A stretch of DNA of 64,000 bases, from positions 162,757,741 through 162,821,740 of the forward strand of contig CM041465.1 of the NCBI GenBank assembly GCA_023213395.1. Direction: 5' to 3'. Under the pieces are notes generated by a model that was not told the DNA's origin, ran no database searches, and worked only from the letters and a program-made list of their open reading frames with translations. Origin of the DNA: Cycas panzhihuaensis. Its lineage: Eukaryota > Cycadophyta. Of this stretch, positions 1 through 10,978 are shown piece after piece. The translations under genes were made by a program, and so were the position numbers. Position 1 is the stretch's first letter, and the number at the start of each line of letters is the position of its first letter.

Positions 1-655
1 TTGGTAGGGAGTTTAATCTATTTGACTCATATTAGACCAGATATTGCCTATGTTGTTGGATTGGTTTCCCGATATATGTAGAAAAGAGCCACATTGGGTT
101 GCCGTGAAACAAATTCCGAAGTACTTGAAAGGGACACTCAATCTTGGTCACAAATACTGTTGAGGTGAGGAGATAAGGTTGCATGGCTTCACTGATGTTG
201 ATTAGGGAGGAGACTCTGATGATCAGAAGTGGATTGTTGGATACATCTTTGGTGTTAGTAATGGATTTATTTCGTGGCAGTCGAAGAAGCAACAAACAAT
301 GGCGCTATCTTCTATAGAGACAGAATATCAAGGACTTAGTGTTGGTGCAAAGGAAGTTGTATCATTGCAAAGTCTCTTAGAAGTTCTTGGAGTTTCAAAT
401 GGACATCCGATTATTTTTGCCAATAATTAGAGTACCATTCGCTTGTCAAAAAATCCAGACTTTCATGCTTGTACAAAGCACATCGAGATTCAACACCATT
501 ACATCCGTGAATAGATCAAGTTAGGGAAGCTGTAGGTTGACTATTGTATGAGTGAATATCAACTTGCAAATATTTTCACCAAAGCACTTACTGAAGATCA
601 ATTCACAAAGATGCATACGAGATTGGGACTCATAGATGGTATCCTTAAGGGGGGA
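1..655 (+). pseudogene. Copia RT end and RNase H fragment
   Basis: This is the C-terminal part of a Ty1/Copia polyprotein, entering from beyond the left edge. The first codons give the segment LVGSLIYLTHIRPDIAY, typical of the RT/RNase H junction. A +1 shift near position 82 leads to HWVAVKQIPKYLKGTLN. RNase H motifs follow: ALSSIETEYQ (catalytic Glu), FANN (Asp replaced by Asn) followed by a stop where Gln is expected, and TKHIEIQHHYIRE. Several in-frame stops and at least two frame changes make it a dead copy. In the intact family the domain removes the RNA strand during reverse transcription. Family assignment is firm; the lineage within Copia is not determined. Confidence 0.9.
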
Positions 656-746
656 TGTATCAACAAGGATAAAGAAGTTGCGGGTTGATAGTCCTAGCCT
701 TCATGATATCGCAATTGCTGCAGGTTGTAGGTTCCCCACATTCACA

Positions 747-820
747 TTAAGGGGGAATGTTAATGTGGCAGTTGTTTGTTAAGCCACTAGTTAATGTTAA
801 TGTGTGGTTTAACTAATTGT
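747..820 (+). repeat. Copia polypurine tract and truncated 3' LTR start
   Basis: A purine run (TTAAGGGGGAA, about 747-757) lies about 100 bases after the RNase H relic. It is followed by TGTTAATGTGG, a plausible LTR start with the canonical TG. Similarity to an LTR cannot be followed past about 820, where the tail of a minus-strand Gypsy pol begins. The 3' LTR therefore seems cut off by that neighbour. Inferred from position and motif only. Confidence 0.45.
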
Positions 821-849
821 GATTAATTCCTTAACTTTCTTGTATCGTA

Positions 850-2153
850 ATTCTCTTATTTGTACTTGTAGAATTCCTTCTAGTTCAATGGTCATTTTCC
901 CTTCTTCATAAAGCTCAAGGACTATCGTCTGAAGTGTTATTTTTTCCCCTATTTTTTTCTTAAGGCATAATACATGAAAAATGTTGTGAATTGTGCTTCA
1001 TGGTGGTAATATTAAGCGATAGTCTACTTCCCCAATTCTTTCACTAACTTGATATGGTCCAAAAAATCGTGGTGATAGTTTTTGTTTGTTTGTTTGTTGC
1101 ATCGATGTTTGTTTGTATGGTTGAAGTCTCAGAAATACCTAGTCCCTATTTTGAAACTCCTTTCCAACCTTTTTGTGTTCGTTCATTGCTTCATTCTATT
1201 TCTCCCTATGTCCAAGTTATCCTTTAGTATTCAAACTACTTGTTCTTGTTCTTCTCGAATGGATTGTACTTATAATACTTTTGCCCAATTAAGTATAGAT
1301 GGAGGTTTGTATTCATACAACATTTCGAATGGTGTCATCTTTGTTGTTGTATGGTAGGTAGTATTGTACCACCATTCTACTAAGTGAAGCCATTTATGCC
1401 ATTGATTTTATTTATCTAATGAAAAATTTTGCAAGTATCCCTCCAGACATTTGTTTATTGCTTTCATCTACCCATCTGTCTGTGAGTGATAGGCTATGCT
1501 CATATTTAGCTTCGTTCTTGCCTATTTAGTAAATCTTGCCAAAAGTGGCTTGTAAATTTTGGGTCTCGATCACTAATTATGATTTTGGTGAACAAGTGTA
1601 AGCAATGTATCTCATTCATATATACCTCAGCTATTTAACTTGCTTTTGTTGTTGTTTACATGCTCTTGAAGTGTGCATATTTGGTGAGTATGTCCATGAC
1701 TACAAAAACGACATCCTTTCCTTCTGATTGAGGAAGTCTCGTGATAAAGTCCATACAAATTTCTTCCCATTTTTGGTGTGGGATATGCAAGGGTTGTAAC
1801 AACCCTAGGCTTTTTACACATTCACTTTTGCTACGTTGGCAGGGGTCACATTCTAAAACTATTTTGAGGACATCTGCCTTCATTCTTGCCCAATAAAAAG
1901 AGTTCCGTAACTTCTGATATGTTTGGTCTATTCCCACATGCCCTGTTGTAGGTGTCGAGTGGGCTTCTTCTAATAGACTCTTTTTTATTTCAGATGTCTT
2001 TGGGATGAATATTTTCCCTTTCCATAGAATTAAATCCCCTTGTGTTTCAAACTTTGAAGTCTTTTGGTCTCGTATTTCTTCTAATATCTTCTGTGAGAAT
2101 GGGTCAACCCTATATTCCTTAACTAGTTCTTGAATCCAACTGGGAGTGGCCAT
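850..2153 (-). pseudogene. Gypsy 1 integrase and C-terminal tail
   Basis: The N-terminal zinc-binding module is visible between 2153 and 1800, with His residues in AHSTPTTGH and the CDPC pair. The catalytic core follows: first Asp in CMDFITRLP, second Asp in ISDRDPKF (about 1555-1580), and the HSQTDG motif near 1470 with a stop where Gln is expected, before the catalytic-Glu region. Further on, WWYNTTYHTTT and PFEMLYEYKPP match the usual Gypsy integrase tail. The last part (HVLCLKKKIG, then EEGKMTIELEGIL) matches the linker before a chromodomain, which itself is missing. Intact integrase would insert the cDNA into chromatin. Several stops and frameshifts. Confidence 0.85.
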
Positions 2154-2234
2154 TGTTATTGTTTTGAAGGATACCTCCCTATTATTCTCTTCTGGTATTC
2201 TTAATAATGTGTCTTCTATGACATTCTCTTTCCC

Positions 2235-3420
2235 TCATTTATACACAATACTGAAGTTGAAAATCTGTGACTTGCTAACCCATTTTTGTTGTTCATCAGA
2301 TAATGTTTTCTGATTTAGAAAGTACTTAAGACTATTGTGATCTGTCCTGACTATGAATTTATTCTCAAATAGATATTGGCACCATTGTTGGATAGCATGC
2401 ATGATTGCTAGTATTTCATTATCATATATTGGTTTAAGATTCTCTCTATTATTTCTTGCTCTCATAAGCTATTGGTTGTTCTTCTTGTATCAAGATTGCC
2501 CCAATTCCAAGCCCCAAAGTGTAACATTCCAAGATAAACAATTGGGAGAAATCTAGTGTTGCGAAGACTGGTGCCAAGACCATAGCCTTCTTAAGTGCTT
2601 GAAATGCTTCTTCTTCCAACGAATTCTATCTGAAAGCAACCTTTTTCGTAAGATTAGTTAATGAAAATGCAATATGAGCATATCCTTTAATGAACTTTCG
2701 AAGAAACCCTGCTGCCCCTAAAAAACTTCTGATGCTAGTTATATTTTTTGACATTGGCCAATTGACAATGGCTTGAATCTTCTTAAGGTCTATCTTAATG
2801 TCGTCCCTTGTGATAATGTGGCCCATATATTCTAGCTCCTCCTTTCCGAATGTGTACTTCTTTATGTTAGCATAGAACTAATTTTCCTCTAAAATTTGTA
2901 GGGCTATCTTGATGTACTCTAAATGTTTGTTCCATGTTTTGCTACATATCAAGATATCATCAAAAAAGACTAATATGAACTTCCTCAAGAATTGTTTGAA
3001 TATGGAATTCATAGTGCTTTGGAACGTTGTCGGAGCATTTATTAATCCAAAGGGCATGACCTTGAATTTGAATAATCCTTCATGGGTGTGGAATGTCTTC
3101 CTTTTTGATACATATCTAATAATATCTAGATCGTAAGTCAATTTTTGAAAAGTATCTAGCTCCATGGATTTTGTTGAGTAAATCATCTATCCTAGGGATC
3201 GGGTACTAATTCTTTATCGTTATTTTATTTAGTCCCTGGTAATCTACACACATTCTATACGATCCGTCCCTTTTTGGATTTATCACCATTGGAGATACGA
3301 ATGGACTTGTACTATTTACGATCTACCCTTAGAGTAGGAGCTCTTGAGTGATCTTTTCAATTTCTTTCCTCAGGTGGTATGGATGCCTGTATGGTCATAT
3401 GTTCACAGGCATTGCCCCTA
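2235..3420 (-). pseudogene. Gypsy 1 reverse transcriptase and RNase H
   Basis: RT starts around 3420 with [21 protein letters not shown], followed by a stop before YPIPRIDD. After a frameshift near 3110 it continues as GLFKFKVMPFGLINAPTTFQ and the catalytic FFDDILI box, with both Asp residues kept. The thumb and connection region (IVNWPMSKNI, RSFLGAAGFLRKFI) lies at 2826-2626. RNase H follows at 2465-2235 with IYDNEILAIMHA and VRTDHNSLKYFLNQ. Motif order and wording are those of plant Ty3/Gypsy elements. Broken by stops and at least one frameshift. Confidence 0.88.
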
Positions 3421-3451
3421 GTATTAATTCAATGGTGTGTTGATAGTCACA

Positions 3452-4214
3452 TTATGGAGGAAGCCCTTGTGGTTCCTCAAATATCGAGTTGTGTTCATCT
3501 ATAATTGCTTGTACTTTTAAAGGTATGTCTTCCACTACTATTTTGTAGCATGTTAGTATGAATGTTGAAGGATTTTTCTTTAGTATCTTCTCCATTCGGT
3601 GTGAAGATATTAACTGCATCGGAGGTGTGGTTGGTGCTTGTAGTCTATATTTGCATCCATTTTGATAAAAACACATGAATTGCATCATATAATTAGTAAC
3701 TATGTTTCCTAAGGTTTGTAGCCATTGAATGCCTAAGATTGTATCTACTCCTCCAATCGGCATTGCAAACATGCACGCGGTTACTGACTATTCACCAATT
3801 TGCAATCTTGTTGACTTGCAATATTCTCCACATGGTGTTATTTTTGCATTTGCAATCGAAACTTGAAAAGTGTTTAATGGTTGTATCTCTAATCCCAAGT
3901 TTCTCTGTTGTGGCTCTATTGATAAAATTATGGGTGTTCCCACTATCTACCAAGATTGCCACCGGAGTTCCTTTGATTGTTCCCTGAAATCGAAGAGTTT
4001 GAGGAGTGACATGTTGCCCTATAATAGCTTGTAAAGAGATTTGCACATTCTCTGTATCTACTCCTAGAAGTTCATCTTCCTTAGCTCCTTCTTTTGGATT
4101 TTGGTTGTTTTCTTCTCCTTCTAGAATTTCCATGTTCTTGTTATTTATCATTAATACATTCCTTGCTGGACATTGATGCTCTCTGTTCCATTTCCTCTCA
4201 CATTTGAAACACAT
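3452..4214 (-). pseudogene. Gypsy 1 gag zinc knuckle, protease and RT leader
   Basis: The start of this segment carries a Gypsy-type zinc knuckle, CFKCERKWNREHQC. A short acidic linker follows, then the aspartic protease with its active site in ILVDSGNTHNFIN. The next frame (3772-3452) continues with DTILGIQWLQTLGN, the protease C-terminal signature, and the usual stretch before RT ending in EEPQGLPP. A frameshift separates the two parts near 3780. The protease would process the polyprotein. Confidence 0.85.
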
Positions 4215-4229
4215 CCCCTTTTTAAGGTG

Positions 4230-5340
4230 TTCTTCTTTCGATGTTCTGTTGGTTTCATCTGTGTTCCTTATTATTAATGGAGGATCTGTTTTTGTTCCTG
4301 ATTGGGTCCAATTTGGGTTAGACCCCTGATATTGGTATGTACTTGGTTCATTTCTATGAATATAAGTGGGTTTCCCTTCCCTAATTTTGCTTCAATGTTC
4401 TTTGTTAACTTAATTACTTCCTGAATAGTTTTTGGATTCATCAGTTTGATTCAGAATTTGATTTATCCTTTCAGGCCACTAATATAAGTTTCCATAATAT
4501 ATTCTACTAGAATCCATTCCAAGATTAGACATTGGAGGCTCTAAAACTGTTCTATGTATTCTTGTACCGATCCATGTTGTTGTAGTTGAGTTAACTGGGT
4601 AAAATAGTCAGTGCTCCATGGGTCTTTGTATTAATTAATTAAGCTTGCTTTTAGATATTCCCATGTTTTGCGTATGCCTATGTTGGTTTTTCGCCACCAA
4701 TAGAACCATTTTAATGCTCTTCCATATAAGTGGAGAGATGCTATTGATATTTTGCCTTTCTCTGATAGTGCATATACTTGAAAATATGTCTCCATTTGTA
4801 GTAGCCAACTTCGAATATCTCATGATCTATTTGGGTCAAATTTTTCTAGCGTGAATTTAGTTCCTTTGAGACCATGGCTTGCTTACTCTATCCTCTGATT
4901 CCGGTGTTTATAGGTTATCCCATTATATCTTCTTTGATTCCTTTGTTGATCCTCCCCTTGATCACCTTGATCCTGGAATTCTTTATCAACTTCTAGAAAG
5001 AATCGTAGTTTCTCTATCCCTGATGTTTCTCCCTTTTGTGGGTCTAATTTCTTATTGAGGGTATCAATAGAGACTTGGATGTTTCTAAGAGAGTTAATAA
5101 TTTCCTTAGTCATTTTGATAAATGTCTCTTCCCCCTTGTTCCTTGCTTCTTTAGTTATTGTTGACTAACGATGCACCATCCTATTCTGCGGAAGATTTTT
5201 CCTTCATCTCAGCACCATTCGGTGAATTAGAGAAGTTTGAAAAAACGGTGAGATGGGCAGGAATGAATATTTATTTTCCCTTTGATGCGGGGTGTGAAAA
5301 TTTGCTTCCTCCTTGGGAAATTCTTCTCAGGATAGCATCA
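4230..5340 (-). pseudogene. Gypsy 1 gag
   Basis: This is the weakly conserved capsid region. The reading frame at 5113-4883 gives MTKEIINSLRNIQVSIDTLN followed by charged residues. Further on, the minus strand reads SVQEYIEQF and METYISGLKG, which match the retrotransposon gag motif seen again in the relic at 10979-11480. Many stops. The protein would form the particle shell. Start codon choice is uncertain. Confidence 0.65.
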
Positions 5341-5359
5341 ACAAAGCTCTAATACCACT
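5341..5359 (-). other. Primer-binding site of Gypsy 1 (initiator tRNA-Met)
   Basis: The reverse complement reads AGTGGTATTAGAGCTTTG, one or two changes from TGGTATCAGAGC, the site paired by plant initiator tRNA-Met. It sits directly beside the LTR end at 5360, which fixes the LTR boundary and the element's orientation. Confidence 0.8.
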
Positions 5360-5809
5360 TGGAATGATAAGTCTCACTCCACCTCAAAGTTCCTCTTGAA
5401 ATCCCTTGAAAAATAATAATTATACTAGGAATTGATAGAGGATAGCAGCAGTGATTGACCAAAAATATCTCCATAGATGAGAGTACTTCTAAGGAAAAGA
5501 TGTGCTGAAGATATTAAATGTATAAGCTGAATGGTTGAAGCAAACTTCCCTTTTCGAGGTGAGGAAATCTCCAAAACTAGCAGCCCAAAAGGGATGAGCT
5601 AATTGCAGTATTAAGGCCGAGCAAAAGCTAGGAAACAACTCGTTGAGATACTTGGAAATGAGGCCTTAGAACCCTATATACAGCTGCTTGATATCTCCTT
5701 AACGAAGCTGGCCAGAACTATGTAATTATTGGGAGTTTAGTTTGCATGTAAGTCGGCCAGAATACTGGTATAGAAGTCGGCCAACTAGAGGGTGTTTTGG
5801 ATTACAACA
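5360..5809 (-). repeat. 5' LTR of Gypsy 1
   Basis: A 450-base segment bounded on the plus strand by TGGAATGATAAG and GGATTACAACA. Read on the minus strand it starts TGTTGTAATCC and ends ATTCCA, the canonical TG...CA. The inner edge abuts the primer-binding site. The outer edge abuts protease-region sequence of a second Gypsy. No partner LTR is in the window, so the outer boundary rests on the TG/CA motif and the change of sequence. Confidence 0.7.
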
Positions 5810-5819
5810 GATGTCATTA

Positions 5820-6420
5820 GTTGTGTGGGCGGTGTTGGAGGTGCTTGTAATGTATACCTATGTCCTTTTTGCCTAAATCTCATAAAACAGGTTCTATAAT
5901 TTGTCACCACATTTCCCAAATTTTGTAGCCATTGAATGCCCATAACTATATCAACTTTTCCTATCTACATTGCAAACATGCTAGTGCTAGTAGAGTACCC
6001 TCCACAGAGCATACTTTTCTTGTTTGCGATAGCTATTTGGAAAACATTGAGTGGTCATATGTGTAGGCTTAGCTTTGCTATCGTTAGTTTATTGATGAAA
6101 TTATGCATGCTTCTGTTGTCCACTAGGATTGATATTTTTGTATTCTTGATCATACCTTCAAAACATAAAGCTTGTCGAGTATTAATCTCTTTTGTAATAG
6201 CTTGTAATGATATTTGTACATTTTCATCTTTCGTGTCTTTGAGTAAATCCTCAATTTCTACTTCTTGGTCATTCTTCGGTGGCTCTTCTTCTAGGATTTC
6301 TATATCTGGGATGTCTGCTTCCTTCTTGTTGATCATGAACACCCTTTTTGTTGAGCATTTATGGTCACAATTCCACTGTTCTCCATAATTAAAACGAGTT
6401 CCTTTTCTTATGTGTTTAGC
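5820..6420 (-). pseudogene. Gypsy 2 gag end, protease and RT leader
   Basis: The open frame at 6342-6055 starts MFMINKKEADIPDIEILEEE and contains VQISLQAIT and ILVDNRSMHNFIN. The protease triad DSG is changed to DNR, so even the active site is lost. The preceding knuckle region reads FNYGEQWNCDHKC, with one or more Cys mutated. The sequence to 5820 contains a degraded GIQWLQNLGN motif, then stops at the junction with the Gypsy 1 LTR. Confidence 0.75.
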
Positions 6421-6429
6421 CTAAGAAAT

Positions 6430-7394
6430 CCTATCTCCAATCTGTTCACTATCCCTGCCTTTAGGAGGTGGAGGTTTTGTTTTTGTACTTGATTATTGCC
6501 AATTTGGTTAGTAGTGGTTGCCTTGATAACTTTGCCCTTGGCATCTACAAGGTTTGTTGTGATGAACGTAACTTGGCCTCGTTTCCTAAGTCTTTGCTTT
6601 GACATTTCATGCTTGGCACATGGCTTCTCTTAGGGGTAGATCCCCCATTGTCCTTAATCAAAATTGAATATTCCTTTTGAGCCTTGTGATGTATGATTCT
6701 AGCAATATCTCTAGCTTAACGTCATCTGTAAGTAGGCTTTGGAGATTTTGAAATTTCTCATTATAAGCTTTTACCGAGCTTGTTTGTGCCAATCATGTTA
6801 GTTGACCGTAGTAGTTGTTGTCCCGCGCATCCTTGTATTGCTCTATCAATGATGATTTTAGACAATCCCAATTGTAATGCCTCCCTCCCTGATAGATCTC
6901 GTTCCACTAATGGAAATGTTTGGGAGCCTTTCCCTACAGATGAAGGAATGTTGCTAGGACCTTATCTTGTTCTGTCCTTAGGTTCATTTTGAAGTACATT
7001 TCCATTTGAATGATCCAACTGCGAACATCCTGTGTCTTCTCCAGGTCAATCTTTTTGAGAATGAATTTGGTGTCCATGAGTCCCAAATAAGATATTTGTT
7101 GCCATTCTTCTCGTTCTTTGGTCTGACAAAAGTCCTTTTTATGGGAGGGACCTCCACTATCCTTATTATTCGTTAACATTGAGTCAAATCCTCAATTTTT
7201 CTTTCTATACTACTAAACCTCTTTTCGTCCTCCAACTTGAAGTTTGCAAATTGTATTGATAAATCCTCCTCCACTGCTTCCTTTAATCTCTCGCAATCTG
7301 TGTCGTAGTCGCCCTTAAGTTGATTTAGTTCCTTAGTCATTTCATCCATTCTTTGGGATACATCATCAATAGCTATAGAGGGGCGATTCACCAT
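6430..7394 (-). pseudogene. Gypsy 2 gag
   Basis: Two open pieces cover most of gag. Residues at 7394-7173 (MVNRPSIAIDDVSQRMDEMT onward) are charged and likely coiled-coil. The piece at 7179-6934 contains FILKKIDLEKTQDVRSWIIQ and MEMYFKMN, matching the capsid start of plant Gypsy gag, where DPxxWI and YF motifs are usual. Frame changes separate the pieces. Orientation and order agree with the LTR and protease. Confidence 0.7.
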
Positions 7395-8003
7395 TTTGCC
7401 TGAGCATAATTTGAGACTATTACCTTAACTAGATCCTATTGTACTCCACACTATTACTTGCAACAATTTTGCCTTGCTTCCTGTATTTTATACTTGCTTC
7501 CTATACTATACTCAATTGATATCTTGAGATGCCTTTGGATCCATGGTCTCAACAATAGTTGTAGATCTTGGAAGTCCTCGCAATTTGCGTGAGTATCTGG
7601 CTTTCCTATGGTTATCTTCCTTGCATGAAGGAGCCGCAGATATCTCTGTGAAAAAAATGTGCTTGATGTGATGTAGTGGGTATAGCCACTCACCTACCAT
7701 CATAACCTACCATGTAGCTCGACATGCAACTAGGGTTATCACCTTGGTTCTAGGTCTACTCATTCAAGTCTTGATTACCTCACCTATCGATAAGATATCT
7801 CGCCTCCGGTGTACTCCACCTCTTGTGATTATCGGTTGCCTCCAACTTGCTCCAACAAATTGCCTATCTGCTCAGATGATCAAGTTTCTTCCTCCCGCCT
7901 GCGAACCTCTAATGATTAATCTTCGATCTAGCTTCCAATCATCTCCTCCGACACACACAAAAGACCTACCCTTACGCCCAAGTTCGAACTGCTATGATAC
8001 TAG
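7395..8003 (-). other. Gypsy 2 leader and primer-binding site
   Basis: About 600 bases of non-coding leader lie between gag and the LTR. The end next to the LTR reads, on the minus strand, TAGTATCATAGCAGTTCGAAC. This resembles the initiator tRNA-Met site TGGTATCAGAGCAGT with two changes (about 7988-8002). Short open frames here have no recognisable similarity. Confidence 0.6.
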
Positions 8004-8403
8004 CTATAATGGGTATTCTTCCAAATACATTCAGATTGCATGCAAATACAAAATATACACAAGTGCAGAAATTCAGGCAGCAAACTTTCGCAATGGAGAT
8101 CAAAACCAAGAAATGTAGTAATTAAGATAATAGGGTAATAAAAACAAAAATAAATCTTCCAATACAGAGTTTCAAATATCACTTATTGTTCACAACTCCA
8201 ATCCCTCTTTGAGGTGAGGCAACCTCCGTAGATAGCTCCATCAACTACCTCCAAGTTTGTTGTTAACCACGCATACTTAATACCCTCCCAACTTGCCTAT
8301 TTATAGAGGCTAATTGCACAAGACGGTCTCTAATATAATTACTTCAATCTAATTAAATCTCTTTAGTCAGAGAGAGAGTCGACCCCACGTTAGAATTGCT
8401 ACA
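8004..8403 (-). repeat. 5' LTR of Gypsy 2
   Basis: A roughly 400-base segment next to the primer-binding site. On the minus strand it appears to begin TGTAGCAATTCTAACG (right edge 8403). The inner end near 8004 is degraded, so the CA terminus is not certain. There is no partner LTR in the window. The right edge is supported because sequence beyond about 8420 is RT-coding on the other strand. Confidence 0.55.
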
Positions 8404-8422
8404 TTATCCATCTTAGTAGAAG

Positions 8423-9010
8423 TCCCATGCGGCCATTGTCCTCTTACAGAAAAAAGATGGTTCATTTTGACTTTGTGTAGATTATCGGGAACTCAATAAA
8501 ATCACAATAAAAAAGAAGTTCCCGACTCCTAGGATTTATGACATGCTCGATGAAATTTACAATATTGTCATTTTTTCCAAACTTGATCTTCATTCTGGGT
8601 ATTACCAAATCCCGATCACCCCCAAAGATTGTCACAAGACTACCTTCAAGACGTACCATGGGCACTTCGAGCTCCAAGTGATGCCATTCGGATTATGTAA
8701 TGCTCTAGCCACATTCCAAGCCTTAATATATAAGGTTTTTGGGCCCTGTCTACAAAAATACATCTTCGTTTTCTTTAATGACATCCTTATTTACAATTCT
8801 TGTATAACTCACCACCTTCAACACCTAGAAACAATCCTTCAAATCCTCGACCAGCATCAACTATATGCAAAATTTTCTAAGTGTGAATTTGGTAGATATG
8901 AGTTGCAGTACTTAGGCCATATCATCTTATCAAAAGGTGTTAGAGTTGACCTAGATAAAATCTCAGTTATCACTACCTGGCCTATACCCAAGAACCTCAC
9001 ACAGTTGTAA
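8423..9010 (+). pseudogene. Gypsy 3 reverse transcriptase
   Basis: The frame begins in IVLLQKKDGSF, has a stop where Trp or Arg is expected, and continues LCVDYRELNKITIKKKFPTP. The fingers and palm are well preserved (SKLDLHSGYYQI, HGHFELQVMPFGLCNA). The catalytic box reads FFNDILIY, so the first of the paired Asp residues is Asn. Thumb and connection follow with KCEFGRYELQYLGHIILSKG and a stop at 9010. Family certain; catalytically dead as it stands. Confidence 0.88.
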
Positions 9011-9470
9011 GTCTTCCTAGGTTTCGAAAGGTTCTATCATTGTTTTGTTTGGAACTATGCTTCCTTGACTACCACACTGGCCAACTTTCTTCAAAAAGAC
9101 TCATTCCAATGGTTCCCTGCAACAACAGACGCTTTCAATCGCCTCAAAACTATTATGACACCCACTCTAATCCTTGCCACACCCGAATTTTTGCAATCCT
9201 TCTAGCTTGAATGCGATGCTTCGGGTTTTAGCGTAGACATCATTCTCGTGCAAAATTTTTATATGCAAAATTTTCATCCCATCACTTTTGAAAGTTGAAA
9301 ACTCAAGGACCATAAGAATCGATTACCCACCTGTCAAAAAGAGATGAAAGCAATCCTATAGGGGGTCACTTGAGTTTTGACAAAACATATTGACATATTT
9401 GTGCAGATTTTTATTGGCCATGTATGAACCTCCATCCTCACATTCATCACACAATATGGCACGTGCCAGA
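9011..9470 (+). pseudogene. Gypsy 3 RNase H remnant with internal deletion
   Basis: After the stop, VFLGFERFYH and DAFNRLKT (about 9010-9160) continue the RT connection. LECDASGFSVDIILVQ (about 9207-9255) carries the first RNase H Asp. The frame then degrades around 9300-9400. The following sequence jumps to the second half of the integrase zinc module (CQINKIDTKAQPG near 9455), so the end of RNase H and the integrase HH part are missing. Confidence 0.7.
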
Positions 9471-10597
9471 TAAATAAGATAGACACTAAGGCCCAACCTG
9501 GACTACTCTAGTCCCTGCATATTCCCCAAGGAAAATGGCAGGATATTGCCATGGATTTCATCACAAGACTACCACCATCCGCTAAATATGATTCTATTTG
9601 GGTCATCATTGATAAACTAACTAAATATGCCCATTTTCTACTAACCCATATATCATATAAAGCACCCTGCCTTGTTGATCTATACATCCAAACTATATTG
9701 TGCCTTCACGAATTTCTGTCCACTATAATATGTGACCATGACCCCAAATTTACTAGCATGTTTTGGCAAGAACTTTTTCGAGTAGTAGGAACCTCATTTG
9801 ATATGAGTTCAACTTATTATCTGCAAATGAACAACCAATAGGAAGCCCTTAAAAGAACATTAGAGACTTAACTGCAATGCTTCACCTCTAATCACCAAGC
9901 CACATGGACCTCCTAGCTAGCCCTCACAGAACATTGATATAATTCTTCTCATCATTCAACCATTGGCATTGCTCCATTTATGGCTCTTTATGGCTACCCC
10001 CCACTATCCCATCACACACTAGCAACCAACCTCTGAACCATGTCTATTCAACAAAAACTCTAGGATATGGATCAAATCTTCACCACCCATAAACACAACT
10101 TAGTCATAGTACAAAATTTTATGCAACAACTTATCGACCACCATCATTCTAATTACTGCTTTTCCATTAGCGACCTCGTCTTTCCTCGTCTCCAACCCTA
10201 CAAGCAACAATCTCTTAAGAGCCATAAAAGTCTGAAGCTTAGCCCACGTTACTATGGGCAATACAAAGTATTTCAATGAATTGATGAAGTTGCATACGCT
10301 TTTGAACTCCTGCCTAATACCAAAATCCATAATGTCTTTCATGTTTCATACCTCAAAAAGTGCCTTGGTAAAGACACCATCTCCCAAACAACCTTGCTAG
10401 TCCTCAATGAAGAGCAACTTTTCATCGTTTCGCCAGAGTACATTTTGGCTAGTTGGCAACACCACTTCTGCAATTGGACCATCTTTGAATACTTGGTGCA
10501 ATGGGTTGGTTGTTTACCAGATGAAGCAACTTGGAAATCTGTCGAATCTATCAAGCAATATCCACACCTTCTTCACTTCAATGACTCAACATCTTAG
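9471..10597 (+). pseudogene. Gypsy 3 integrase with chromodomain
   Basis: The core is recognisable: AMDFITRLP with the first Asp (about 9550), IICDHDPKFTSMFWQELF with the second, and NNQ-stop-EALKRTLE with the Glu retained after a stop where a Thr or Gln codon is usual. The C-terminal part includes NVFHVSYLKK and a chromodomain, EYLVQWVGCLPDEATWKSVE (about 10477-10550), ending at a stop after NDSTS near 10597. Chromodomains guide such integrases to marked heterochromatin. Five or more in-frame stops. Confidence 0.88.
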
Positions 10598-10978
10598 GGA
10601 GGGGGACTTGTTACACAACCACTTGTGGTCTACGAAACTTGCTCGCATGTGCATGTAACCAAGGCTCCCAATGTTTAGTGTTAGTCATTATGTTTTGTGT
10701 GTAGGACTGTTTGTGACTACTAGTAGAATTAAAGAATGTTTGTCCCACCAATGGTGTCAGTCAAAAGAAGGCCTCTTTTGTTTGTTTAAAGACCCGATGT
10801 TTGTAAAGGAAGGGGGTTGTGTATTTCGTATCTTGTATGAGATTGTACTTTGGTACACTTTGGTGCTCTTAAGTTTTCTTCGGTGTCCTTGCAAGTGCTT
10901 AATTTGTGTACTTTTACATCCTCCATAAATGAAAGTGGTTCTTTTTACCTCCAAATTGTGTCTTTTGCATCATCTACA
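10597..10978 (+). repeat. Polypurine tract and 3' LTR of Gypsy 3
   Basis: The stop codon of pol is followed at once by AGGGAGGGGGAC, a polypurine tract, and then TGTTACACAACC at 10609. The LTR can be followed to about TCATCTACA at 10978, about 370 bases, after which minus-strand gag sequence of another element starts. Start is well supported; the end is inferred from a CA dinucleotide and the change of content. Confidence 0.65.

Larger units (their letters stand above)
821..5809 (-). mobile_element. Ty3/Gypsy element 1, truncated at its 3' end
   Basis: Read on the minus strand the order is LTR (5809-5360), primer-binding site, gag, protease, RT, RNase H, integrase and a C-terminal tail, the order of Ty3/Gypsy. 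The tail ends at about 821 next to a Copia LTR fragment. No second copy of the 450-base LTR is visible there, so the 3' LTR is lost. Stops and frameshifts occur in most domains. The DNA to its right (5815 on) is another Gypsy of related sequence, broken in the protease-to-RT region, which suggests element 1 landed inside it. The missing half of that host element is not in the window. Confidence 0.85.
5815..8403 (-). mobile_element. Ty3/Gypsy element 2, 5' half only
   Basis: A second minus-strand Gypsy, homologous to element 1 but clearly diverged. It keeps a 5' LTR (8403-8004), primer-binding site, leader, gag and protease, then breaks off at 5815 in the protease/RT linker (sequence matching 3620-3760 of element 1). 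RT and integrase are absent, presumably removed when element 1 inserted and later sequence was lost. On the right its LTR abuts RT sequence of a third Gypsy on the opposite strand. Confidence 0.8.
8420..10978 (+). mobile_element. Ty3/Gypsy chromovirus (element 3), 3' part
   Basis: Plus-strand pol from RT to a C-terminal chromodomain, then a purine-rich tract and a TG-initial LTR. The left end is cut inside RT by the Gypsy 2 LTR; gag and protease are missing. An internal deletion removes the end of RNase H and the start of integrase. A chromodomain at the integrase end defines the chromovirus branch of Ty3/Gypsy. Confidence 0.85.
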
